A stretch of DNA of 64,000 nucleotides from Lumbricus terrestris (Eukaryota; Annelida; Clitellata; Crassiclitellata; Lumbricidae), in contig OX457036.1 in assembly GCA_949752735.1 (NCBI GenBank), positions 86,001,987-86,065,986 of the forward strand, read 5' to 3'. Every line of letters starts with the position of its first letter. Position 1 is the first letter of the stretch. Positions 36,401 to 51,400 of this stretch are shown here, piece by piece. The notes under the pieces are model-generated. The model had not been told where the DNA came from. It saw only the letters and a program-made list of their open reading frames with translations, and made no database searches. Both the position numbers and the translations under genes were made by a program.

Positions 36401-39400
36401 AGAAATGTGTGTCAACAACATTGGCAGTTACAGATGCGAATGCAAAATTGGCTACGAGAATAAATCTGGAAATTGCGAAGGTGGGCAAGTCATTTAGATT
36501 TCAACTTCTCGTAGATCTGAGCTTAGAGCGAGAGTCTGCACTTGCACAGACCTGGTGAAACACAGTTTTATTTCAAAACTTTTAAAACTCAAATCATCTA
36601 TTATTAAGTATGAGAATTCTTGCACAATGCACATTGTATGCCTAATGGTTATCACTCATTTTCACTATTCCTGTAATAATTCGGATTTCGGACACAATCC
36701 GAACTGACATCCAAGTGTTAGTTGGTATTCTAAGCGTACGTCATTAAAAATTTAAAGGCCGTAAGGCCAATTGTAGAAGGCCTATAAACAAACAGCATTA
36801 TGTTAGCCATTAATCGATTTGAGAATATATTATTTTGTTATCAATTTTAAAATATTTTAGATAAGGACGAATGTAGAAACGTATCTCCGGTGTGCGATAT
36901 TGAAACAGAACTTTGTACCAACACAATTGGCAGCTATACCTGCCACTGTAAGCCTGGCTGTGAAAATACGACATTTGGAAAATGTAGAGGTAGGCCTATG
37001 CCTTTTTGTTTTTGCTTCAGAGTCTGTGCACCTAGGGGAAGTTGGGGAAAGTTGACAGGGTTAAGAGCTTTTGACCCTCATCATCTTCGTTGATGCCAAC
37101 AAAGTTTTTTCCACAACGTATTGATTGGTAATAACTACATTCTAGCACAAAATCAGGCATACAAATATATTCTAAGTTTGCCCAAAATTAACTCAAAATT
37201 GTTCTGATGGTCCACCAACTTGCCCCTGCGCTGGGGCAAGTTGGTTGACGATCTAGACATACAATTTTTTCAACAGTGGAAAGTTGGTGGTCCCAGGCTT
37301 GATTCTGTGGTTGCTTCAGTTTTAAAACCTTCAGTATTAATTAAGATATTTAAAAGAAAATTATATCAGTAAATTAGCAAGGTGCACACCATTGCAGTGT
37401 CGTACATTCTTCAAAGCCTCAAACTACATAAAAATTTTTTAAAGAAATTCAATCGTGATAAAGATGATAGATACATTTTTTAAAAATGGCAATGTCTAAA
37501 AATTGCAGTGTCCTTTGTTCTTAGAAGTCTCAACAAAAGTCGCAAATAAAGCTTCCACGTCCTTCGTAGGCTGAACACGCTTCATGCCACCAGGCTTGGC
37601 ACTGGTCGCGTACCGCCAACTTGCCCTCGCCATCTTGCCCCTACAGAGGCACTCAACAAAACCTAAGAACTATCATGTACGGTGGCAACTTGGAAACAAA
37701 AAATACATCAATAACAACTCAACATAAATGCTTAACAAAACAACCTATTTCTCAATTTTTGGCATTCATGGTGATTAAGATCAACGCTATTTTATAACAG
37801 TGAAATGTGTTAAGAGGTAGATAGGAATCTTATTTTAAAAAATAACGGCAATCGAAGCATCTTAGCACGTTGCCGCAATTCACCAAAAGGACGAGCTGTT
37901 TTTTTCATGCGCATCCTGTTAGACTGTTTAGTAAGTGTTTACCTGCCACGCATTATAATTTGATAGCGCAACAATCAGTTTGCCCCTCCGTCAACTTGCC
38001 ATACTTCCCCTATCCGCTGTGCTGCTTGTACAGGGTGGGCCATAAAAAAAGACCCCCCTAGGTTTTTTGCCCATATCTTGACCAAAAATAAGAATTTCTA
38101 AATGAAATTTCACAGGCTTATAGACAATTCATATTTACACATGATGGCCAGATTTTATCAAAATATTTCAAACAGAACCAAAGTTACACCACTTTTAGTG
38201 AGGCCACCCACCGTTTTTTGACGATTAAAAAACGCAACGTAACAAAAGTAACAAAAAACCAATCTAATTATTCTGGCCAATATCTTGGCCAAAAGTAAGA
38301 ATATCAAAATGACATTTTACAAGCTTAAAGACAATTCATATCTGCACATGATGGTCAAATTCCATCAGAAAATTTCAAACAGAACAAAGGTTATACCACT
38401 TTTAGGGAGGTCACCTACCGTTTTTTGACAATTCAGACACGAAACTCAACAAAAGTTTTAAAAAACACGATTTTTTTCTCATCTCGAATAATTGGTATCA
38501 AATAACCTTGATATTGCCAGATGATCATTATTATTACTATTTAAAAAAGAAACAGGGTACCAGCGTAGCTGTGCGTCACTGATAAGTCACTTAGCAAGAT
38601 GGCAATCAAATTGGTAAATAAGGAATCTGTCAGATTAATCAACAGGTCCATCAAGAACTTTGCAAAGATACTCAAAAGAAGTTTTGGCACTGGTGTTGGG
38701 CACATTGAACACAAGTTGTGAAGCACTACCAAGTTCATTTGACAACATTTATTTGGGATGAGACTTAATAAAATTGTGTTTTTGTTACTTTTTGTTGCGT
38801 TTCGTTTTTGAATCGTCAAACACGGTGGGTGGTCTCACTAAAAGTGGTATAACTTGTGTTCCGTTTGAAATATTTTTATGAAATCTGACGATCATGTGTA
38901 AATATGAATTGTCTTTGAGCCTGTAAATTTTCATTTCGAAATTCTTACTTCTGGCCATGATATTGGCAAAAAACCTAATTTTTGCGTTTCGTTTTTGAAT
39001 CGTCAAAAAACGGGGGGTAGCCTCACTAAAAGTGGTGTAACTTTTGTTGGGTTTGAAATATTTTGATGAAATCTGGCCATGATGTGTAAATATGAATTGC
39101 CTGCAAGAATGTAAAATTGCAGTTAGAAATTCTTACTTTTGGTCAAGATATGGGCAAAAAACCTAGGGGTCTTTTTTGGCCCACCCTGTAGATTAGCACA
39201 ACGTTATTGTCAACGTGTTGAAATGTGTAAATGCAATGTGGGTGAGCTGCAGGACAACGTTTTCTTGAGGGGTTTTACTATTTATTATCGAAATATGTGA
39301 CTTAATGGAAATAATTAGGCTAACCCAGCGCAACTAAAGATGATCGGCAAAAATGTAACTGTCGCTCCGAAGCAAGTGTTCGAAATCTTGATAGCGATCG

Positions 39401-42400
39401 CAATCTGTCATTAGGCTACAGGCAGCAATTCTTACTGTCTTGAGTTGCACTTCATCTACTGTTAGTTTTGTGGGTTAAAGTGTATGAAAAGATTTATATT
39501 ACGCTGTACTGCAGATATCGACGAATGTCAGATGGGTGCATCAACGTGTAATCTAAGAACAGAAGTGTGTCTTAACAACATTGGCAGTTACACATGTCAA
39601 TGCAAAATTGGCTACGAGAATAAATCTGGAAATTGCGAAGGTAGGCAAGTGATTTACTTTTGAAATAAAACAATGAAGATGCTTTGCAATAGAAAGATTC
39701 CGTACTTAGACCAATATATAGCCTACGTGAGAAACACATTATTACGAAACTAGTTTTAAACTCAAATCATGCGTTTTTAATTATGGAAATTCATCAAATA
39801 ATTGAAGGCCTAATGGCTAACACGCATAGCCTATACACCATTTTTTCAAATCTTTGGCCCAATCTGCACTGGAATAACAATGACAGCTGGTAGACCACAC
39901 GTTGGAAGAATTAGGACTTAAGTGATTTGAAACTCGTAAGATAATTCATATGACTACAAGCAGCATTACATTTGCCATAAATAAATTCACGAATATAGTG
40001 ATATTCTTATAAATTTGCAAACATTTTAGATAAGGACGAATGTAGTAACGAGTCCCCGGTGTGCGATATTGAAACACAACTTTGTACAAATACAATTGGC
40101 AGCTATACATGCCACTGTAAGCCTGGATATGAAAACACGACATTTAGAAACTGTAGAGGTATGTATTATTATTTTATGTATGTGGATTTGCATGGTTTTC
40201 TGTTTCACTGTTTTAGGTTGTATTTTTATCAAAGACTGATAACAATAATTATGGCATACAATGCTACCGTCTAAATGTTTCAAAATGTAAATGGAAAGGG
40301 GGGTGAGCTGAATTGAGGAACCACGTATTTCTGTGGGATTAACCTTTTAATATCAATGTTAGTGACTGAATGGAACAATGTAGGCAGATCCCAGTTTAGG
40401 ACGGTAAATAAAAATAGACATGCCTCTCTTATAGGAGGGTTAGACAATTTGATGGCGATCGAACCTGCCATTCCAAGCAGTTAATACATACATATGCTTC
40501 ACTGAGTTCTTTTAGTTTTGTGATTTTGAATTGCATGAAAAGATTTCTATTATGCTATTCTGCAGATATCGACGAGTGTCAAATGAATTCAACAACGTGT
40601 GATATTAGAACACATATGTGTGTTAACAACATTGGCAGTTACAGATGTGAATGCAAAAATGGCTACGAGAATAAATCTGGAAATTGCGACGGTAGCAAGT
40701 CATTTACTCTTGAACTAAATAAAGGTGCTCAGGGCAGTGGCGTAGCTAGCTTTTCATGGGCCCGTGTGCAGAGGTTCCGCATGGGCCCCCTGCATCACCT
40801 TGTAGGGCCGATATCTTCACGTTCTCGCAATTAAGATCACCAAAAATTAATCAATGGCGTGTTTGCTATTATACCTAACACATGCAATAGGCCTATAGTA
40901 TACAACTCACAGAATAAACATGAATGCTGCACCAATGAGACAGATGAATTAAAGTGTTATAACTGCAGTGATTTCTCAGTTGAAATTTAAAATCTATCAC
41001 GTTGCAGGCCAGACTTATCCATTTATTATTAGCGGGCCTACTTAAAACGGTGTCATGGCATCTTAGAGTTTTCTTTCTAGCATTTTGTTCAGCAAAAAAG
41101 TCAATCATGTATCAATTCTGGTCCATGATTTGCAATTTGCACACCAAAAACGATACAATCATCAATTTGTCACAGTAGGCCTACCTAAAAATAAGTAGGC
41201 TAAAGCAATATTTCTTACAAGTGAAAAAATTGGGGCATATAAGTTTTTTCTTTATAAATGCTTATGTACAATACATGTACAATACAATACAATACAATAC
41301 AATACAATAAGTGATTCCTATGACCCTGATCCTGCTCAATTTTGGTCTCTCTCTGATTTTGTGGTGAGAGCTGAACGGAGTTGAGAGCAGTTTGAGAATT
41401 GTAGAAAAATAACTTGGGTCAGACTATAATCCAAGTGGAATCGAGTTTGGTCGTGAAAAACTGAAAGAAAAACAACCATGTGAACCACTGAAAGACTAGA
41501 GAGGGTTGAACCACTTCAAACCACTGCAATTCTCCCCCTGGTTGAGGGAGATGTCAGGCCAATACCGTTACCAAATCCAGCAAAGTAGGCCTACCGGAAT
41601 AAACGAGCATGACTGTGAGACGCATGAGGTTTCTGCAACGCACCGTTTAATTACAATACACGAATGGGACATACATGACTGTATAGACGGACATAATCAC
41701 ACATATCCTAGATAGCACGGCACGCCCTTATAATTATCATCTGCATAGGAAAGCGAAGCAGCGAAATTAAAATAGTATGCCGGTATGATTCGTTTCATGT
41801 TCTCAGATTAAAACTACAAGCTTATTGGACCTATTCTTTATTATCGCCAACAATGTACATATTCCATGCACACTAAATGTCATCTTGCAATGTACGTGAC
41901 AGTCACGACTCGAGAGGAAAACATAATTAATAGATCTATAGGAGTTCGGACTCAGTTTAGTTTTGCCTGTCAACAGCAAGGCGGTTGACAGAAGCCAGTA
42001 ACGAAGTAGTCTAATGCAAGTGTGTTCACAAAAATCACATATATCACAAAATAATGCAAATTACTAATTAGGATAGCCTATAATAAATAATTAATTTAAC
42101 AATCTGTGTGGGCCCCTGGAGGTCGTGGGCCCGTGTGCTTTGCACACATTGCACACATGGTAGCTACGCCACTGGCTCAGGGATATTCTTACACCTGGTT
42201 ATATACTGTTGATTACAACAAACTATTGTTAAACTCAAATCACCTATTCTTACTTTTGGGGATTCTTGCATATTGTAGGTAAACACGCATATTCATTATT
42301 CTACTTATCCTTCGGGCACAATCTGCAAGGCTTCTCAACGAGAGTTGATAGGCTAAGCGTTAGTCGTTAAAGATTTTAAAAGATTAAAAGTAGCCTACTA

Positions 42401-45400
42401 TTGTTTATGCATATATATTATACATGCAATTTACAGATAATCTGAATATGTTCTTATACATTTTGTAATTTGTTAGATAAAGACGAATGTCGAAACGCAT
42501 CACTCGTGTGCGATATTGAAACAGAACTTTGCACAAACACAATTGGCAGCTATACATGCCACTGTAAGCCTGGATATGAAAACACGACATTTGGGAACTG
42601 TACAGGTTTGTCTTATTGTTGTTGTGTCTAGATCTGTATGCTTTTATGTTTTGCTGTATGTTGCGTTTTGCAAAAAATGACTGCTCGCGATATGTAGGCC
42701 TACAACGCTACCAGGTACCATCGAAATGTTGACATGGGGAAGTGGACAAGTTCGATTGAGGAATCACGTGTTCCTCAATGGTTTGCTCTTTCTTATCAGC
42801 ATACATGTAATTATGTATTTGAATGGATATTATGTATTGTACCGCAGCTAAAGATGATCAATAGAAATAAATCTGTCAATCCTAAACAAGGTCTGTGACT
42901 TTAACTGCGATCGCCTTTAATGCTTTGCCACTCCATGCAATTAATACATATTTTAGATCGTACTTCGAGTTCTTTGAGTTTTGGGTTTTTGTATGAGAAC
43001 GAAGAAGATTTATATTAGGTCTATGTTCTACTACAGATATCGACGAATGTCAAATGGGTACATCAACGTGTAATCTAAGAACAGAAATATGTGTTAACAA
43101 CATTGGCAGTTACATATGTGAATGCAAAAGTGGCTTCGAAAATAAATCGGGAAATTGTGAAGGTAAGGCAGTGACTAACGTTTGAACTTCATGAAGATGG
43201 TTTGAGGCAGAAAGATTTTGTACTTACGCTACTACATGTTAAAAACTGTTCAGTACAAAACTGCTGTTGTGCTCATATAATTCATTTCTAAATATAGAAT
43301 TTCCTGCATATTGCAGACCAAATGCCTAACGCGCTTTACCACTAGACCATAGGCCTACTTCCAATCCTTCGTATAGAAACTGCACTGGCTTCCAAATGAC
43401 AGCTGGTAGCATAAACGTACGTCGTTAAGAATGCCAATTACGAAAAGATAAAGTCGCAAAGTTTATTATCTAAAGATTGCCAGTATTATATTTGCCATTA
43501 ATAGATTTGTTAATATGGCGTTTCTAATTAATTTGCAACTATTTTAGATAAGGACGAATGTAGAAACGTATCCATCGTTTGCGATATTGAAACACAACTT
43601 TGTACAAACACAATTGGAAGTTATGCATGCCACTGCAAGCCTGGATATGAAAACACGACATCTGAAAACTGTAGAGGTTTGACTTATTGTTCTTGTTTCT
43701 TAGTCTGTACATTTTTATGTTTTGCTGTAGGCCTACGTAACTCCATTGGTAAAAGGACTGCTCGCGATTTGTAGCCTACAAAGTTACCGCGGAAATGTTG
43801 AAAGGTGGAAATATTTATATTGCAGATATCGACGAATGTCACATGGGTACATCAATGTGTAATCTAGGAACAGAAGTGTGTGTTAACAACAATGGCAATC
43901 ATAGATGTGAATGCAAAATTGGCTTTGAAAATAAATCTGGAAATTGCGAAGGCAAGTGAAGACTTTTGAACTAAATAAAGATGATTTGCTGCAGAGATAT
44001 CCTGTACTTGCATATATTATAATTAAAATGACAAACACTTCTTTGCTACGAAACTATAATGTTAAACTCAAAAGATCCATTTTTAATTATGGGGATTAGA
44101 GCAAATTGTAGGCCTAATGTCTGACGCGCTTTTCAACAAGGACCTAATCTTCTGATCCGTCGGCTACAAACTACCCTGGTTTCTCAGTGACAGTTAATTA
44201 ATGGTTAAAATATAAAAGTCGCAAAGTTAATTATCTGAAGACAACCGGTACTATATTTTCCATTAATAGGTTTATCGAAATCTCTTTTCTGATCAATTTT
44301 CAAAATGTCTAGATAAAGACGAATGTCGAAACGCATCCCTCGTGTGCGATATTAAAACACAACTTTGTACAAACACAATTGGCAGCTATACATGCAAATG
44401 TAAGCCTGGATATGAAAATCTGACATATAGAAATTGTAGAGGTAGGTCTATGCCTGATTGTTTTATCACTGAATCTGTGGTCTGTTCTGTTTTGCAGTTC
44501 CTAACTTATTTATAAAGGAATGATTACGATTAGTATATCATTACCATCACAATGTTGAAATGTGTAGTCTATACATGCAAACATTATGAGCTGGATTACG
44601 GAACCCCGGTTGATGAAGTAATCACCCTTTGATATAATGATAAATGACTGAATGTATATATGCACCGAGGGCTAAAAATGATCAATGAGAAAATAATCTG
44701 TCTCTCCTAAGCAACGGTTCGAAATTCTTACAGTGATCTCCGATGCCATTTCAGATAACAAATACTCACTTAGGCTAAGTCGAACTTCGAGTCCTTTTGG
44801 CTTTGTTGTTTTTAGGGGTGTGAAAGGAATTTATATTATGTTATTTTGCAGATATCGACGAATGCCAAATGGGTACATCAACGTGTAATCTAAGAACAGA
44901 AGTGTGTGTTAACAACATTGGCAGTTACATTTGCGATTGCAAAAATGGCTTCGAAAATAAATCGGGAAATTGCGAAGGTTAGTAAGTGACTTGCTTTTGA
45001 ACTAAAAGGGTAATCCCTAGTTCTACAGGCTCGCTTAAATTCAACTCCGCCACTTGTTGAACTGAATGCACTCTGCCAGTGCCAGTCCCAAGCCTGGATA
45101 AAGGAGTAGGGCGTCGCTAATGGTCTTTGCTACACACAGTGACGTTAAACTGCAACTACTTCTGCTGACGGGCAACGCCGAGCTTTCTCGGTTGTAAGGC
45201 CGTCCATCTGGAATGACTTCCATTCAAAGCTGCATTTATTACACCTGACCAATCAAACTTCGATTCATAGATCTCTTAAGTCTTTTTCTTTTGCCGTGGC
45301 AGGGCTGAGGGCGCCATGACCAACTGTCTTTAATTGGCGCTTAGTAGGTCGATTGAATGAATGAATGAATGCACGAGTGAATGAACGAACGAATAAATGA

Positions 45401-48400
45401 ATGGATGATTAGACGAAGATGGTCTCCTGCAAGAATATTCTTTTCTTTATCTCTTTCGTGATTGCTATTTTGTAACAGAGTCACAATGGTAGGTATACTT
45501 CACTTGTTTAATTTGGTTAAAAAAGAAAAATTGATTGCATGATCGAATGAATAATTATGGATTTCTCTCGTAAGCCAGCATTTAAAATGTGTACAGAGAT
45601 CGCCTCTATCGTGCCAGAAAGTCAACTATTGCGTAAGTAACACTCAGTTCTTTTAGTTTTGTGATCTTTAAGTGTATGAAAAAGATTTATATCATGCTAC
45701 TCTGCAGATTTCGACGAATGTCAAATGAATACATCAACGTGTAATCAAAGAACAGAAATATGTGTTAACAATATTGGCAGTTACAGATGTGAGTGCAAGG
45801 ATGGCTACACGAATAAATCTGGAAACTGCGAAGGTAAGTTAGTAATTTACATTTGAAATAAATGAGGATTTTTTGTTGGATTTTATACTTGCATATACCT
45901 GGTGAAACATTATTTGCTTTAAAACCAGTGTTTACTCAAATCATCCATTTTTAATAATGGCCATCATTCTATATTGTAGACGTAATGAGCAACAAGCTTT
46001 TCCACAATTCTTTCAATCCTTCGGCTACAATCTGCACTGGCTTACAAACTTGTGGCATTTGGTATGCTAAACGTTCGTCGTTAAAGGGCTGAAAAAATGA
46101 TAAAAAGCGTAAAGTCAACCAGTACTATATTTGCCTATTAATTGACTTGCGAATATGTTTTTTTCTTACCAATGCAATTTTTTTAGATAAAGACGAATGT
46201 AGAAACGTATCCCTCGTATGCGATGTTGAAACAGAACTTTGTACAAACACAATTGGCAGCTATAGCTGCCACTGTAAATCAGGATATGAAAACACGACAT
46301 TTGGAATCTGTAGAGGTAGGTCTATGTCTTGTTGTGTCTGTCTTTTGATCTATATGCATCTCTGTTTCGCTGCTTGTTTTTTATTCATAAAGGATTTATC
46401 AAGATAAGTACAATGTTACCGTCGAAATGTTGAAATGTGTAGAGTCAACATGAGTGATGTGACCTGGGGAACAACGTGCTCGTGAAGGGTTTGTCCTTTG
46501 ATTATAATTATCATCATTATGTGAGTTATTGGAAAGATTTGTATCATGCTACTCTGCAGATCTAGACGAATGCCTTATGGGTGCATCAACGTGCAACCTA
46601 AGAACAGAAGTCTGTGTTAACAACATTGGTAGTTACAGTTGTGAATGCAACAATGGCTTCGAAACTAAAGCTGGAAATTGTGAGGGTAAGTATGTGACTT
46701 ACTTAAGAGCAAAATGAAAATGGTTCGAATTGCTGTTTAAAGATTCTGTAATTTCAGGTGACTATTGAAACACCGTTTACTACAAGACCAATGCTGAACT
46801 GAAATAATTTATTTCTGATTAGTCTTATAGTGATTTTTTCATATTGTAGGGTAGCCTAATGGCGATCGCGCATTCTCAACTATTCTTCCAATCCTTCGTT
46901 CTTAATATGCACTGGCTTCCCAGTTTTAGTTAATGGGCAAACCGTTCCTCGTGAAAGGCTTAAAATCGTATAAAGTTTTTCATAAGAAGACGAATGTTTC
47001 TGTTATTACCATTAATAGATGTGTGAACATAGTGCTTGCAGTGGCGTAGCCAGGAATGTTTTATGGTAGTTTTTTTGCCTGGTCGGATACCCTTTCTGAA
47101 AACAACCCAACAGTTTTACAGTATATAAGCAGGGAATAAAGTAACAAAGGGAATAAAGTAAGAAAAACAATTGTTACCACAAGCAATTGGGTTTTTTCTT
47201 ATTTAAGTGGATAAATAACCTTAAAAAACTTTTTCCCTAGGCCAATGATGGGTTTAACCCCCGAACCCTCCCTGGCTACGCCACTGAGTATTTGCTTATC
47301 ATTTTGCGAATATTTTAGATAAAGACGAATGTAGAAACGCATCCCTCGTGTGCGATATTGAAACAGAACTTTGTACAAACACAATTGGCAGCTATAGCTG
47401 CCACTGTAAACCAGGATATGAAAATACGACATTTGGAGACTGCAAAGGTATGTCTTAATGTTTGTTACCTATCATGATGAATGTGTACAGGGGCGGATCC
47501 AGGGGGGCCAATCCGACCATGGCCCCCCATTTCAAATCACCATGGGACGTGGCCCCCATCCATGGTGGCCCCCAAAAAATTTCAGGGTGTCAGTCATGCA
47601 CAGGAGAATTATGTGTATAAATGTAATTAAAATCTATAATAAAAATAATTTATAAATGTGATTGAAATCTAATCTAAGTCTCTCACACAATTGCATTGTC
47701 TTAATATAAAGCAACGAAAAGCAACAATCTTTCAACAGTATCCAACTATGATTTATGGCATACAATGTATGTTATTCGTGTATATATTCATAATAAAATG
47801 TAAAAACACTAACACCAATAAACACAATTATAACTAGGTACAACTAACTATTAATTACGAATCAAGTTAAAACTAACAACAGTGTTAGGGATGTAATTTC
47901 TTTTTTCCAGATGCCAAAAAATTTCAGGACGAAACATGTTAAGTTTTGAGTTTAGTCTATATGTGCAAGAAACTGGGGTGAATGATCACACATGTTTACT
48001 TCTTGTTCTTATTTATATCTTACTATATTTCATTCAGTAGTGGGAAGTATTTTATTTATTGTAGTCTAAAAGAGTCATCAGTTTTTTAGAAGGAAAATTG
48101 AACAACTTTTTTGAAAATTTCGCGCGGAAGTCTAAAAAGTCATCACTTTTCAGACGGGAAATTAAACACCTTTTTTAAGATTTCGGACGGATGACTAAAA
48201 AATCATGTTTTTTGGAAAGCGAAATTGAACACCTTTTTTGAGAATTTCGCACGGAAGACTAAAAAGTCATCACTCTTTTTAGACGGGAAGTTAAACACCT
48301 TTTTTAAGATATCGGACGGATGACTAAAAAAAGTGATCCAATTTTGGAAGGGAATTTGAACACCTTTTTTAAAGATTTCGGACGGATGACTAAAAAATCA

Positions 48401-51400
48401 TAAGTTTTTTAGGAGGCGAAATTGAACACCTTTTTTGAAAATTTCGCACGGAAGACTAAAAAGTCATCACTCTTTTTATTAGACGAAAAATTAAACACCT
48501 TTTTTAAGATTTTGCACGGATGACTAAAAAGTCATTAGTTTTTTAGAAGGAAACTTGAACACCTTTTTGAAGATTTCGGATTGATGACTAAATAAAAGTC
48601 ATCTTTTTGGGAAGGGAATTGACACCCTTTTTGAAGATTTCGGGCGGATTACTTAAAAAAGAACATCTAGTTTTCGGGAAAGAAATTTTTAAACACCCCC
48701 CGAAAAAAAATTCTGACTACGGCCTTCTTATGTTTTATGCACTAATATACAGCATGAGTCAAGGAGCTGTGAAATGAATGTGAATGTTGTTACACCTTGC
48801 AACGTTGAAAATCACTGCTAATCAAAGGAAGATGGACACAAAATCCGTAAACTCAAAGAAAATATATATTTTTGAAAATGTTCGCGTACTCCTTACCGGC
48901 GCCTGGCGTACCCCCAGGGCTACGCGTACCACAGATTGAGAACACCTGGCTTATGTAATATAATTATACTCATGTCTGAAGTTATTTCACTATAATAACC
49001 TAGCAACAGCAGAACTGAGCTGCAGAACTCAATACATACAAATATTATTTATATTGTAATTATATATACACACACATATATATATATGTGTATATATATA
49101 TTTCATCAGTACTAAACAAATTGAGTAATTTGCTAAAATGGCATCTCACAAGGGCATGTTGCAGTGAGGAAACTTTTAAAAAACACTATTTTTAAAGTAT
49201 AGTCTATATTTATTGAGACCTTATGGCACTCTTATAAGCACCGAAAAGTACAGCTATTTTGTTAAGATAACAGCTGAAAATGCTACCATTGCAATGTGAA
49301 AATTCAAAAAGTTTCTGGTGGGGAGGGGCATATCCCCTCCCCACACCCCTCCCCTACCACTCTCGGCTCTGCGCGCCTCATGATTGTCTTCCAGACGGTC
49401 AATTATCTACCCCTCCGGAAACCTCAATCCCCCCCAGAGGAGGGGGCTAAATTAAACTTTGGTTTAGGCCAAACGACTAAAAAAGTTCATCAGATTTTTG
49501 TTCATCAGATTTTTCAGCCAAAGATCAACGAAAAATTTTCCGACTCCAGCCCCAAAATTTGTTGGCCCCCCTTCGAAACGTTCTGGATCCGCCACTGAAT
49601 GTGTAGGTCTACCGCCGTAATGTTTAAGCGTGTACATCCCAAGCTTATTATCTGGATTGCGTAACCACAACTTCCTGAAGAATTAACCTTTCAAAAAATT
49701 ATCATCATTAGTGACTTGAATGGAAATCTATGTAGGCTACCGTTGCTAAAGATGATCAATAAAAAAATATATATATATATCTGTCTCTCCTAAACAAGGT
49801 TTCGAAATTCTCAGCGATCCCCTCTATCATTCCAGGCGGTGAATACTTACAAAGGTGTACTTCGAATTTTGATAATTTTGATGTTTTTCAGTGTACGAAA
49901 AAGATTTATATTATGCTATTCTGCAGATATCGACGAATGTCAAATGGGTACATCAACGTGCAACCTAAGAACAGAAATATGTGTTAACAGCATCGGAAGT
50001 CACATATGTGAATGCAAAATGGGATTCGAAAATAAATCTGGAAATTGTGAAGGTAAGTAAATGATTAAGTCTGGGACAAAATGAAGATGGTTTGCTGTAA
50101 AGAGAGTCTGTGCTTGCACGCACCGCCTGATCCACTGTTTATGACAAATTTAAGCTATTGTTATACTCAGATCATAATTTTTAATTATGTAGATTCCTAC
50201 ATTTTTATAGAGGGTTCAAAATAATACAACAGTGATCACCTCTGAAGCTCTGCCATTCAGACGGTCAATACTTAGCCTACTTGATTCGCACTTCGAATTC
50301 TTTCAGTTTGTGCTTTTTAATCGAATGAAAAAAATTTATATTATGGTGTTCTGCAGATTTCGACGAATGTCAAATGGGTGCATCAACGTGCAATTTAAGA
50401 ACAGAAATATGTCTTAACAACATTGGCAGTTACAGATGTGAATGCAAAAATGGATTTGAAAATAAATCTGGAATTTGCGAAGGTAAGTAAGCGATTTACT
50501 TTGAACTAAATGAAGAGGTTTGCTGTCGAGAGGTTCTGAACTTGCCTATACCTGTGAAACATTGTTTATTACGAAACTGGTGTAAAACGCAAATGATCCC
50601 TTTTAAATTATGTGACTTCCAGCATATTGTAGGCCTAAATCTGGCGCGCTTTTGCACTTTTCTATCTAATCAATCTGACTTCCAAGTGATAGTTGGTAGG
50701 CTAAAGTTCTTCGTTAGCAGATCAAAGGAGTTTGAAGCCGTAAAGCTAAATTCTCGCTAAATTAACCACCATTATTTTTTCCATTGAATAGATTTGTGAG
50801 TATCCTATAATAGATTTTCATATAAATGATTTTTATAGTAATTATAATGTATGTAATAGGTTCTATTATAAATGATTTTAGATAAAGACGAATGTAGAAA
50901 CGCATCCCTCGTGTGCGATTTTGAAACAGAGCTTTGTACAAACACAATTGGCAGCTACACATGCCACTGTAAGCCTGGATATGAAAATTCAACATTTGGA
51001 AACTGTAGAGGTAGCCTATGTCTTATTGTTTATGTGTCTTGATCTGCATGCGTTTCTGTTTCGCGATTTGTAGTATTCCCCAAAAGTTTCTGATCACATT
51101 AAATATAGTTACCGTCGAACCGTTGAAATGTGTAAATGGACAATGGAAAAGTTGAATTGCGGACCCACGCGTTTCTCTAGAGTTATCCATCTGATATCAA
51201 CATGCGTGACTGAATGGAATTTTGTACTGCAGTTATAGATTATCAATAAAAATCGGTAGGTCTATGTCTCTCCAAAACAATGGGTCAAAATTTGACCAGA
51301 AATCACCTCTTAGGTTCTGATATTCCAATCTATTAATACTTACATAATTTTCAATTCCAACTCTTTATTTTTGTGGTTTTAAAGCGTATGAAAAAGATTT

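Noticed and set aside
44978..45707. Missing B exon between A6 and A7
   Set aside because: I searched this interval for [13 protein letters not shown] coding and found only a LINE fragment, so the exon is truly absent here.
49296..49598. 100-codon frame near 49.3-49.6 kb
   Set aside because: It lies in the right end of a hAT-like element and reads its terminal repeat; no domain.
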